Source: Brevundimonas sp. UBA7664 (GTDB lineage: Bacteria > Pseudomonadota > Alphaproteobacteria > Caulobacterales > Caulobacteraceae). Taken from it: DNA of 25,241 bases. This document shows, one piece after another, positions 8,267-15,094 of the stretch (positions within the stretch are counted from its first letter, which is position 1; each line of letters opens with the position of its first letter). The position numbers were made by a program, and so were the translations under genes. The notes beneath the pieces are model-generated. The model had not been told where the DNA came from. It saw only the letters and a list, made by a program, of their open reading frames with translations, and did no database searches. The DNA is taken from NCBI RefSeq assembly GCF_002483305.1, contig NZ_DLHQ01000038.1:20589-45829 (forward strand), in the 5' to 3' direction.

Positions 8267-8836
8267 TCAGTCGTCGTCGCGCTCGACCATCACGCCCAGC
8301 CGGTCGCGCACCTCGGGCTGGGGCGTGAAGGCGATGAAGGCGGCGCACAGGCCAGCCCACAGCGCGTAGCTGACCCCGACCATGACGGCGACGGGCAGCA
8401 GGCCGACGCCATAGATCAACAGGGTCGTCTCGGTGGCGCCCGCGGCCTGGGCGATGCCGCCGGCCTCGAACCAGCCGATGACGCACAGGATGATGGCGAA
8501 CAGCGCCTGCAACGCAGCCGCCAGCAGGCCGCCATAGAACATGAAGCGCCAGACCACGCCCAGCCGCGTCGACGGACGCCCGGTGCGCCTGCGCTCGCGC
8601 AACAGCAGCCACAGGCCCGCGGGAACCGCGAGCGCGCCGATGAACAGCGCCACCAGACGCAGGTCGATCTCCAGCGAGGGCATCCAGTTGTTCGGCGGCC
8701 AGATCATCAGGGTGATCGGGATCGGCGGCCAGAAGGCGCCGGCCACGGCCGCCAGCACGAGCCGGACCGGGTCGCGCCGCAGGGCCACCCGTTGCTGACC
8801 GGGAAAGTCTTCGGGCTTTTCCAGGGTGGGGATCAT
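8267..8836 (-). CDS. Hypothetical membrane protein, four predicted helices
   Basis: A 189-residue protein I do not recognise. After a polar N-terminus it has hydrophobic segments at about residues 25-47, 57-79, 93-120 and 135-168, and it ends in an acidic tail (VMVERDDD). The start at 8836 is preferred because it lies only ten bases past the stop of the 3-hydroxybutyryl-CoA dehydrogenase gene; an upstream extension would run into that gene. The ribosome site is weak, which fits translational coupling with the upstream gene. The close spacing suggests co-transcription, not necessarily shared function. Confidence 0.7.
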   Translation of the reverse strand: MIPTLEKPEDFPGQQRVALRRDPVRLVLAAVAGAFWPPIPITLMIWPPNNWMPSLEIDLRLVALFIGALAVPAGLWLLLRERRRTGRPSTRLGVVWRFMFYGGLLAAALQALFAIILCVIGWFEAGGIAQAAGATETTLLIYGVGLLPVAVMVGVSYALWAGLCAAFIAFTPQPEVRDRLGVMVERDDD

Positions 8837-8846
8837 CGGGCCGGAT

Positions 8847-9725
8847 TCACCGCGTCGGAACCGGCGTCTCGCCGGAATAGTCGTAGAAGCCGCGCCCGGA
8901 CTTGCGGCCCAGCCAGCCGGCCTCGACATATTTCACCAGCAGCGGGCACGGCCGGTATTTGCTGTCGGCCAGACCCTCATACAACACGTTCATGATCGCC
9001 AGGACGACGTCCAGCCCCATGAAGTCCGCCAGCTCCAGCGGCCCCATCGGATGGTTGGCGCCCAGCTTCAGCGCCTTGTCGATCGAGGCGACGTTCCCGA
9101 CCCCTTCATACAGGGTGTAGATCGCCTCGTTGATCATCGGCACCAGGATGCGGTTGACGATGAAGGCGGGGAAGTCCTCGGCGTTGGTGGTGGTCTTGCC
9201 CAGCGATTCGGCGAAGGCGACCGCCGTGTCATAGGTGTCCGCCGAGGTGGCGATGCCGCGGATGATCTCGACCAGTTTCATCACCGGGGCCGGCTTCATG
9301 AAATGCAGGCCGATGAACCGGTCCGGCCGGTCGGTCGCCGAGGCCAGTCGGGTGATCGAGATCGACGAGGTGTTGGACGCCAGCAAGGTGTCGGGCCCGA
9401 GGTGGGGGACCAGTTCGACCAGGATGGCCTTCTTGACCGCCTCGTCCTCGACCGCCGCCTCAATGACCAGATCGGCCCGGGCCGCGGCCGCGAGCGACGC
9501 CGCCGGGGAGATGCGCGACAGAACGGCGTCGGCGGCCGCCTGGTCGGTCAGGCCGCGCTCGACCTGGCGCGCCAGACTGGCGGCCACGGCCGCCTGGGCC
9601 TGGGGCACGCGATCGGCGGCGGCGTCGTACAGCAGCACCTGATAGCCGCCGGCGGCCACGGCCTGGGCGATGCCTGCGCCCATCTGGCCTGCGCCGATGA
9701 TGGCGACGGATCGGATCGTGGTCAT
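8847..9725 (-). CDS. 3-hydroxybutyryl-CoA dehydrogenase
   Basis: A 292-residue cytoplasmic enzyme, the normal length for the stand-alone short form. It interconverts 3-hydroxyacyl-CoA and 3-oxoacyl-CoA with NAD(P). The N-terminal Rossmann fold begins VAIIGAGQMGAGIAQAVA (GxGxxG). LASNTSSISITRLA and GLHFMKPAPVMKLVEII carry the conserved serine/asparagine and the catalytic histidine. The C-terminal helical domain has NRILVPMINEAI, ANHPMGPLELADFMGLD and a GRKSGRGFYDY ending. It may serve fatty-acid or polyhydroxybutyrate metabolism; the window does not say which. Electron-transfer flavoprotein genes often lie beside it in relatives but are not here. The unknown membrane-protein gene follows after ten bases. 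Confidence 0.94.
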   Translation of the reverse strand: MTTIRSVAIIGAGQMGAGIAQAVAAGGYQVLLYDAAADRVPQAQAAVAASLARQVERGLTDQAAADAVLSRISPAASLAAAARADLVIEAAVEDEAVKKAILVELVPHLGPDTLLASNTSSISITRLASATDRPDRFIGLHFMKPAPVMKLVEIIRGIATSADTYDTAVAFAESLGKTTTNAEDFPAFIVNRILVPMINEAIYTLYEGVGNVASIDKALKLGANHPMGPLELADFMGLDVVLAIMNVLYEGLADSKYRPCPLLVKYVEAGWLGRKSGRGFYDYSGETPVPTR

Positions 9726-9857
9726 GAATTCCGGTTAGCTGGCAGGCGCGAAGCCCGGTCGGAGCGGCACCTTAGGACCCTTGTGGGACGGCGCAAGGGC
9801 GGAACGCGACGGGCGCCGCGAACCTGTCCCTGCGTGGCGTCCCGGTCGCGCACGCCC
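9726..9857. other. Intergenic region upstream of the dehydrogenase gene
   Basis: The 132 bases between yggT and the dehydrogenase gene contain no gene. They should hold the dehydrogenase promoter and the yggT 3' end, but no clear -35/-10 pair or terminator with a T run is visible. Confidence 0.3.
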
Positions 9858-10163
9858 CTAGCCGAGCAGCGAAATCAGATGGGGGGCGCTCATCCGGTTG
9901 AACAGGATCCGCGCGAAATTGATCAGCAGCAGGACCACGATCGGCGAGATGTCGATCCCGCCCAGCGACGGAAGGATGCGGCGGAACGGCTCCAGCAGCG
10001 GCGCGGTGATCCGGTCGAGAAAGTCGGCCACCTGGTTCACGAACCGGTTGCGGCGGTTGATGACGTCGAAGGCGAACAGCCAGCTGATGATGGCCGACAG
10101 AATGATCGACCAGGTCAGGATCGACAGGATCGTATTGACCAGCCAGACGATGGCGTAACCCAT
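9858..10163 (-). CDS. YggT family membrane protein
   Basis: A 101-residue protein with two hydrophobic segments (about residues 5-30 and 70-90) separated by the family's conserved part: NRRNRFVNQVADFLDRITAP followed by LLEPFRRILPSLGGIDISPI. That P-x-L-x-P-hRR-x-h-P pattern with the G-x-D-h-S-P motif is diagnostic of YggT. Members sit in the inner membrane and have been tied to osmotic tolerance and to cell division or morphology in various bacteria; the exact role is unsettled. A GGAG site stands about seven bases before the ATG. It is divergent from the tRNA-Ala promoter. Confidence 0.92.
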   Translation of the reverse strand: MGYAIVWLVNTILSILTWSIILSAIISWLFAFDVINRRNRFVNQVADFLDRITAPLLEPFRRILPSLGGIDISPIVVLLLINFARILFNRMSAPHLISLLG

Positions 10164-10260
10164 GAAGGGGCTCCCGAAGCGAAATCAGTCCCGCTTCTAG
10201 CGTGACCGCGTCCGGCGTCCAAGGATTCCGGCGTCGCAGGGCGTCGCGACGCCAACCCCG

Positions 10261-10290
10261 TTGACACTCCCGCCCCGCCCCTCGTATGTC
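10261..10290 (+). promoter_or_regulatory. Predicted sigma-70-type promoter of tRNA-Ala
   Basis: TTGACA at 10261-10266 is a perfect -35 box, and TATGTC at 10285-10290 (18-base spacer) or GTATGT one base earlier (17) is a reasonable -10 box for an alphaproteobacterium. Transcription would begin near 10297, about 32 bases before the mature tRNA. The same transcript could carry trhO. Confidence 0.65.
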
Positions 10291-10328
10291 GCGCGCTCGC
10301 CTGCGCCCCGTGGTTCAACGGGGCAAGG

Positions 10329-10402
<74 letters not shown>

Positions 10403-10404
<2 letters not shown>

Positions 10405-10460
10405 TCCTGCTTCGCGCTGGCGCGCTTCGCAGGACAAGTCCCATAGCGCGAAGCAGGATG
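10403..10460 (+). promoter_or_regulatory. Overlapping inverted repeats between tRNA-Ala and the trhO start codon
   Basis: A perfect 16-bp inverted repeat joins 10403-10418 and 10445-10460; the right arm contains the AGCAGG ribosome-site-like bases and the trhO ATG. A second, local hairpin can form inside: TCCTGC at 10405-10410 with GCAGGA at 10429-10434, with an inner CGCG/CGCG stem (10413-10416 and 10421-10424). The two structures use the same left arm, so they exclude each other. No T run follows, so a simple terminator is unlikely. A role in tRNA 3' processing or in control of trhO translation is inference. Confidence 0.55.
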
Positions 10461-11417
10461 CCCTTCGTGGCCGTTCCCCCCTCTCCCGTCCGCGTCGCCG
10501 CCCTCTACCGGTTCGCGGCCATCACCGACTGCGAGGCAGTCCGCGACCGGCTCGACGCCCTGTGCCGGCCGGATGTGCGCGGCACCCTGCTGGTGGCGCA
10601 TGAGGGTCTGAACGGGACCATCGCCGGACCGCCCGCCGCGATCGACCGCGTGCTGGGCGGCATCCGCGCCCTGCCCGGTTTCGCCGAGCTGGATGTGAAG
10701 TTCGCGGACGCGGCGTCCATGCCCTTCCACCGGCTGAAGGTGCGGATCAAGCCCGAGATCGTGACCATGGGCCAGCCGGACCTGGATCCCGCCGTCAACG
10801 CCGGGACCTATGTCGCGCCGGCCGACTGGAACGCGCTGATCCAGGATCCCGACGTCGTCGTCATCGACACCCGCAATGACTATGAGGCCGCCGTCGGCGC
10901 CTTCGCCGGCGCGGTCCAGCCCAACACCCGCGGCTTCCGCGACTTTCCCGACTGGTTCCGCACCGAGGGCCGGGCCCTGCTGGACAGGCCGACCCCGCCG
11001 AAGGTGGCCATGTACTGCACCGGCGGCATCCGCTGCGAAAAGGCCACCGCCTTCCTCAAGTCGGAGGGCGTGCAGGACGTCTTCCATCTGGAGGGCGGCA
11101 TCCTGCGCTATCTGGAGACGACGCCGGCGGCGGACAGCCTGTGGCGCGGCGAGTGTTTCGTCTTCGACGAACGGGTCGCCGTCGGCCACGGCCTGACCCC
11201 CGGGACCCATAGCCTGTGCCGGGGCTGCCGCATGCCGGTCAGCGACGCGGGGCGGATGTCGCCCCGCTACATCGAGGGCGTCTGTTGCGACCGCTGCGCC
11301 GACAGTCGGACCGAGGCGGACCGGGCGCGTTATCTCGAGCGGGCCAAACAGGTGGAGATCGCCGCCGGGCGCGGCATGGCCCACATCGGGGCGGTGCAGG
11401 CGCCGTCTGAAGACTGA
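10458..11417 (+). CDS. trhO: tRNA uridine 5-hydroxylase TrhO, rhodanese family (YceA/UPF0176)
   Basis: A 319-residue protein. TrhO installs 5-hydroxyuridine at wobble U34 of several tRNAs with prephenate-independent, oxygen-dependent chemistry. Residues about 1-95 form the N-terminal domain (LVAHEGLNGTIAGP, FHRLKVRIKPEIVTMG are family signatures). Residues about 115-215 are a rhodanese domain, VVVIDTRNDYEA...GA, with the active-site cysteine in MYCTGGIRCEKA. The C-terminal part carries a cysteine cluster, CRGCRMPV and CCDRCADSR, as in other members. The ATG at 10458 is used because residues downstream match the family from the start; the frame is open upstream only because it runs through the tRNA gene. 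It has only 53 bases after the tRNA, so read-through from the tRNA promoter is likely. Confidence 0.92.
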   Translation: MPFVAVPPSPVRVAALYRFAAITDCEAVRDRLDALCRPDVRGTLLVAHEGLNGTIAGPPAAIDRVLGGIRALPGFAELDVKFADAASMPFHRLKVRIKPEIVTMGQPDLDPAVNAGTYVAPADWNALIQDPDVVVIDTRNDYEAAVGAFAGAVQPNTRGFRDFPDWFRTEGRALLDRPTPPKVAMYCTGGIRCEKATAFLKSEGVQDVFHLEGGILRYLETTPAADSLWRGECFVFDERVAVGHGLTPGTHSLCRGCRMPVSDAGRMSPRYIEGVCCDRCADSRTEADRARYLERAKQVEIAAGRGMAHIGAVQAPSED

Positions 11418-11690
11418 CTACTGGTCCTCGTCGAACTTGCGCGCGACCAGCTCGGCCAGTGCGGCCACGGCGTCCGCGGCCTCGGCGCCCTCGGCCGATA
11501 TGTCGATGGTGCAGCCGTTGCCGGCGCCCAGCATCAGCAGGCCCATGATCGACAGGGCGTTCACCGTGACGCCGTCGCGGGTGACGTGGACCTCGGCGTC
11601 GAAGGTCGAGGCCAGTTTGACGAATTTGGCCGAGGCGCGGGCGTGCAGGCCGCGGGTGTTGCAGATGTTGGCGGTCGCGGCGGCGGTCAT
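11418..11690 (-). CDS. HPr family phosphocarrier protein
   Basis: A 90-residue cytoplasmic phosphocarrier. The phosphorylated histidine is H16 in NTRGLHARASAKFV, and the HprK-type regulatory serine is S47 in NALSIMGLLML. By family it accepts phosphate from enzyme I (PtsP/PtsI, not in this window) and passes it to the EIIA-Man-like protein encoded just upstream. With no sugar permease nearby this fits the regulatory PTS of alphaproteobacteria rather than sugar uptake. Its ATG overlaps the EIIA stop codon by four bases (ATGA), so translation is probably coupled. It is the last gene of the chvI operon, and its stop abuts the convergent trhO stop with no bases between. Confidence 0.93.
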   Translation of the reverse strand: MTAAATANICNTRGLHARASAKFVKLASTFDAEVHVTRDGVTVNALSIMGLLMLGAGNGCTIDISAEGAEAADAVAALAELVARKFDEDQ

Positions 11691-12091
11691 TTCTCGCCCT
11701 GGAGCACCCAGCTGGCGACCGAGATGTATTTGCGGCCGGCGTCCTGGGCGTGGGCGACGCAGGACTCCAGCGGCTCGCGGCCGCGCACGCTGGCCAGTTT
11801 GATCAGCATGGGCAGGTTCAGCCCGGCGATGACCTCGGCGCGGGTTTCCTCCATCACCGATATGGCCAGGTTGGACGGCGTGCCGCCGAACATGTCGGTC
11901 AGCAGGATGACGCCGTCGCCGTCGTTCACGGCCGCGGCGGCGTCGACGATGTCGCGGCGACGCCGCTCCATGTCGTCCTCGGGCCCGATACAGATGGCCG
12001 CGACCCCGCGCTGGGGCCCCACCACATGCTCCATGGCCGCAAGGAATTCCGAGGCCAGTCCCCCGTGGGTGACAATCACCAGCCCGATCAT
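11687..12091 (-). CDS. PTS EIIA component, mannose (EIIA-Man/Fru) family
   Basis: A 134-residue stand-alone EIIA protein. It begins MIGLVIVTHGGLASEFLAA, with H9 the phosphorylated histidine of the family, and has the LLTDMFGGTPSNLA motif at about residues 62-75. It would take phosphate from HPr; the lack of IIB, IIC and IID partners points to regulation, as for the EIIA-Man orthologues of other alphaproteobacteria. The start at 12091 matches the family N-terminus exactly; the longer frame upstream adds unrelated residues. An 87-base gap separates it from hprK, the longest gap within this operon, and no strong ribosome site is seen. Confidence 0.93.
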   Translation of the reverse strand: MIGLVIVTHGGLASEFLAAMEHVVGPQRGVAAICIGPEDDMERRRRDIVDAAAAVNDGDGVILLTDMFGGTPSNLAISVMEETRAEVIAGLNLPMLIKLASVRGREPLESCVAHAQDAGRKYISVASWVLQGEK

Positions 12092-12178
12092 GAAGGCTTC
12101 ACCAAGACTTTCGCCCCCGCGTCCGGCCGCCCTTGAGCGCGCCGCAAGCCGGGCGGAATAGCCCAAGTCCGCGCCGGG

Positions 12179-12610
12179 TTAAAGCCGGGCGATGGCCGCC
12201 GCGACCTTTTCGACCGCCGAGCCCTCGAAACCGGCCAGTCGGACCAGCGGCAGGGACCGGCCCGCCACGGTCCGTGTTTCGGCGTCCGGCAGCCGCTCCG
12301 GCGCGGCCCTGGTCAGCGCCACCTCCAGGACCAGCCGCACCACCCCCTGCACGCAGGCGTCGACGACCCCGACGCCCCGGGCCTCGATCCGGCCGGTGAT
12401 CGTCTCCGGCGCGGTGGCGTAGAGGGCGTCTCCCGAGGCGAAGACATGGACATAGTCGTCGGCCACCAGCCGCCAGCCGCGTCCGAGCAGGCGCAGGGCC
12501 AGATCGCTCTTGCCCGCGCCCGACGGTCCGGTGATCAGGATGGCGCGCCAGCCCGTCCCCGGCGTCCAATGGGCCATGGCGGTGGCGTGGATCGGTTGGG
12601 GAGTGCTCAC
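12179..12610 (-). CDS. hprK: HPr kinase/phosphorylase, short alphaproteobacterial form
   Basis: A 143-residue protein, less than half the length of the Firmicute enzyme (about 310). It consists only of the C-terminal kinase domain: P-loop GPSGAGKS at residues 28-35, LVADDYVHV with the acidic pair, and the HprK signature ARGVGVVDACVQGVVRLVLEV. The N-terminal domain is absent, as is normal in alphaproteobacteria. By family it phosphorylates or dephosphorylates the regulatory serine of HPr, which is encoded two genes downstream. The start is a GTG at 12610 that overlaps the chvG stop by four bases (GTGA), indicating coupled translation. Confidence 0.93.
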   Translation of the reverse strand: MSTPQPIHATAMAHWTPGTGWRAILITGPSGAGKSDLALRLLGRGWRLVADDYVHVFASGDALYATAPETITGRIEARGVGVVDACVQGVVRLVLEVALTRAAPERLPDAETRTVAGRSLPLVRLAGFEGSAVEKVAAAIARL

Positions 12611-14247
12611 GCACGCCGCCCCGGCGTCGACGCCGCGGGCAGGGCGACCTCGAAGCGCGCGCCGGCGACGCCGCCCGCCTCATCCGGGCGGTTGGCGGCG
12701 GTCACCCGCCCGCCGTGCGCCTCGACGATCTGCCGGACGATCGACAGACCCAGTCCCGAATTGGCCCCGAACGCCGTGCCCCGGGGGCGGGCCGTGTAGA
12801 ACCGCTCGAACACCGTCTCCAGATTGTCCGGCGGAATCCCCGGACCGTCGTCGTCGATCCGCACCCGGACCGGCCGGTCCGGGTCGAGGTCGTCCCGCGC
12901 CAGCGACAAACGCACCGTGCCGCCCGGCGGGCTGAACGAACGGGCATTGTCGATCAGGTTGCGGAACACCTGCCCCAGCGGCCCGTCGCGGCCCATGATC
13001 TGGACATGGTCGCCCGTCGGGGCGGCGAAGTTCACATGCGCCTCGCCCGGTTTCAGTCCGGCCTCATAGACGCCGACGATCTCGGTCAACAGCTGGGTCA
13101 GGTCGATGGTGCGCGGCCGGTCGCGGTTCAGTTCGGCGTCCAGCCGCGAGGCGTTGGAGATGTCGGTGATCAACCGGTCCAGACGCCGCACATCCTGTTG
13201 CAGCAGGCTGGTCAGCTTCTCACGCTGCGCCGCGGTCTTGACCAGCGGCAGGGTCTCCAGCGCCGAGCGGATCGAGGTCAGCGGGTTCTTGATCTCGTGC
13301 GAGACGTCGGCGGCGAAGGCCTCGATGGCGTCCATCCGGTCCGACAGGGTCTCGGTCATGGTCTCCAGCGACCGGGCCAGGTCGCCGATCTCGTCCTTGC
13401 GGCCCTCCAGATCAGGCAGGGAGATGGCCCGGGCCCGCTGCAGCCGGACCTCGTCCGCCGCCGCCGACAGCCGCATCACCGGCCGGGCCACGAACAGATG
13501 CATCAGCAGCGACCCCAGCAGATTCACGAACAGGGCCACCAGGGCGAAGGGCATCAGGGCGCGGCGCTGGGCGGCCAGGGTCTCGTCGACGTCGCCGGCC
13601 TCCAGCGTCAGAACCCCCAGCACCTGCTGCACATGGCGCACGGGGATGGAAACCGAGACCACCCGGTCGCCGCCTTCGGAGCGGCGGATGGTCGACTGCG
13701 CCTCGCCGTCCAGCGCCTGTTCGACCTCGGCGGCGAGGGCGGCGCGGGCGCGGTCCAGATCGTCGGCGTCGCGGCTCTCGGCCTCGGGATCGACCCGCGA
13801 CGCCGGCGTGCCGGCGGGCAGGGCCGGCGGCAGGGCCTGGCCGGGGATCTCCTCGGTCACGGCATAGCTGTCGGCGACCAGCAGCCCGTCGATGTCGAAC
13901 AGCCGCGCCCGCTGGCCCGCCGGGATGAAATTGTCCCGCAGCAGCAGGGGCGCCTTCTCGACGTTGAACTGCGGCGTGGGCTCGCCCACCGTATATTCCT
14001 TGTCGGCCAGCACATTGGCCAGCAGCTCGGCCTGGGCGGTCAGCGTCTCCTGCCGCGCCTCGATCAGGCCGCGGCTCCATTCGTTCAGCAACAGGGCGCC
14101 GACGAACAGGATCAGCAGGCTGAGCAGGTTCAGCGCCAGAATCAGGCCGCCCAGCCGCGACCCGCCGAAGCGTTTCACGCTGCGGCGGGGTTCGGCCACT
14201 CCCGGCGGGAGGGGATCAGCTTTCGCGATAGCGGTATCCGACGCCAT
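12607..14247 (-). CDS. chvG: Sensor histidine kinase ChvG (ExoS-like)
   Basis: About 546 residues. A first transmembrane helix (LGGLILALNLLSLLILFVGA) and a second (MPFALVALFVNLLGSLLMHL) enclose a periplasmic sensor domain of roughly 200 residues, followed by a HAMP region. The dimerisation/phosphoacceptor box is FAADVSHEIKNPLTSIRSAL. The ATPase domain has the N box (QVFRNLIDNARSFS), DDDGPGIPPDN and the G box GANSGLGLSIVRQIVEAHGG. In relatives ChvG senses acidity and envelope or medium stress and phosphorylates ChvI. Start uncertain: an ATG at 14247 overlaps chvI by 32 bases, and a GTG at 14199 would begin just after the chvI stop; neither has a good ribosome site. The stop overlaps the hprK GTG. 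Confidence 0.93.
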   Translation of the reverse strand: MASDTAIAKADPLPPGVAEPRRSVKRFGGSRLGGLILALNLLSLLILFVGALLLNEWSRGLIEARQETLTAQAELLANVLADKEYTVGEPTPQFNVEKAPLLLRDNFIPAGQRARLFDIDGLLVADSYAVTEEIPGQALPPALPAGTPASRVDPEAESRDADDLDRARAALAAEVEQALDGEAQSTIRRSEGGDRVVSVSIPVRHVQQVLGVLTLEAGDVDETLAAQRRALMPFALVALFVNLLGSLLMHLFVARPVMRLSAAADEVRLQRARAISLPDLEGRKDEIGDLARSLETMTETLSDRMDAIEAFAADVSHEIKNPLTSIRSALETLPLVKTAAQREKLTSLLQQDVRRLDRLITDISNASRLDAELNRDRPRTIDLTQLLTEIVGVYEAGLKPGEAHVNFAAPTGDHVQIMGRDGPLGQVFRNLIDNARSFSPPGGTVRLSLARDDLDPDRPVRVRIDDDGPGIPPDNLETVFERFYTARPRGTAFGANSGLGLSIVRQIVEAHGGRVTAANRPDEAGGVAGARFEVALPAASTPGRRA

Positions 14248-14920
14248 ACAGGGTCTCGATGGCGTCGAACTCGGGGTCGACCACCCGGAACTTCTTGCGC
14301 ATCCGCTTGACGTGGCTGTCGATGGTGCGGTCATCAACATAGACCTGATCGTCGTAGGCGGCGTCCATCAGGTTGTCGCGGCTCTTCACGAATCCGGGCC
14401 GCTGGGCCAGGGCCTGGAGCAGCAGGAACTCCGTCACCGTCAGCTTGACCGGCTTGCCTTCCCAGGTGCTCTCGTGGCGCGCCGGGTCCATCGACAGCTT
14501 GCCGCGCTTGATCGCCTTGGCCGAGTTCTCGCCGCCCGCATCCGGCTCCGCTCCGTCGGCGCCGGTGCGCCGCAGCAGGGCCTTGACCCGTTCGATCAGC
14601 AGCCGCTGGCTGAACGGCTTGTGGATGTAGTCGTCGGCGCCGAGGTTGAAGCCGAGGATCTCGTCGATCTCCTCGTCCTTGGACGTCAGCATGATGACCG
14701 GGATCTGCGAGGTCTGGCGCAGGCGGCGCAGCACCTCCATCCCGTCCATGCGCGGCATCTTCACGTCGAGGATGGCCAGGTCGGGCGGATTGGCCTCCAG
14801 CGCCTCGAGCCCCGACGCGCCGTCGTGCCAGGCCGTGACCTTGTGGCCATGGCTTTCCAGCGCCAGCGAGACGGAGGCGACGATGTTCTCGTCGTCGTCG
14901 ACCAGGGTGATGTTCGCCAA
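14216..14920 (-). CDS. chvI: Response regulator ChvI (OmpR/PhoB family)
   Basis: A 234-residue two-domain regulator. The receiver domain starts ITLVDDDENI with the acidic pocket D8-D10, the phosphorylated D52 in AILDVKMPRMDG, and K101 in IHKPFSQ. The winged-helix DNA-binding domain spans about residues 135-232 (LTVTEFLLLQALAQRPGFV, DDRTIDSHVKRMRKKF and a YGVGYRY ending). I take the TTG at 14920 as the start: AGGAG lies six bases upstream and ChvI orthologues begin at this point (ANITLVDDD). The frame extends to an ATG at 15037, but those residues are not family-like. It is first in the chvI-chvG-hprK-EIIA-HPr cluster. Confidence 0.94.
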   Translation of the reverse strand: MANITLVDDDENIVASVSLALESHGHKVTAWHDGASGLEALEANPPDLAILDVKMPRMDGMEVLRRLRQTSQIPVIMLTSKDEEIDEILGFNLGADDYIHKPFSQRLLIERVKALLRRTGADGAEPDAGGENSAKAIKRGKLSMDPARHESTWEGKPVKLTVTEFLLLQALAQRPGFVKSRDNLMDAAYDDQVYVDDRTIDSHVKRMRKKFRVVDPEFDAIETLYGVGYRYRES

Positions 14921-15094
14921 GTCAGGCTCCTTGCAGACGGTTCGTTCGCCATCACAACGCGCGGCAAGCGGTACCGTTCTAAAACATCTGGGAGAGATTA
15001 CGGCGGAAAACATGGGCTGCGCCGCCGCAATGCGCAACGAAACCCGGCCTTAAAGCCTTGGCGCCATACTGGGACTGAACAGTGTGAGTGTATC
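14921..15094. promoter_or_regulatory. Divergent region between chvI and the unknown 572-residue gene
   Basis: This 174-bp region must hold the promoter of the chvI operon (minus strand) and that of the plus-strand gene. It contains AGGAG just before the chvI TTG start, an AT-richer patch at about 14978-15013 (TTCTAAAACATCTGGGAGAG) and CGGCCTTAAAGCC-type small symmetry near 15045-15058. I found no clean -35/-10 pair. A small RNA here is possible but unsupported by a clear terminator. Confidence 0.45.

Noticed and set aside
8826..10205. Plus-strand open frame of 459 codons opposite the dehydrogenase and YggT genes
   Set aside because: Antisense to two well-recognised families and itself without motifs.
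13892..15094. Plus-strand extension of the unknown 572-residue gene by about 400 codons
   Set aside because: It runs antisense through chvI and chvG and is serine/arginine-rich without domain character. Coding-type composition begins at the ATG at 15095.
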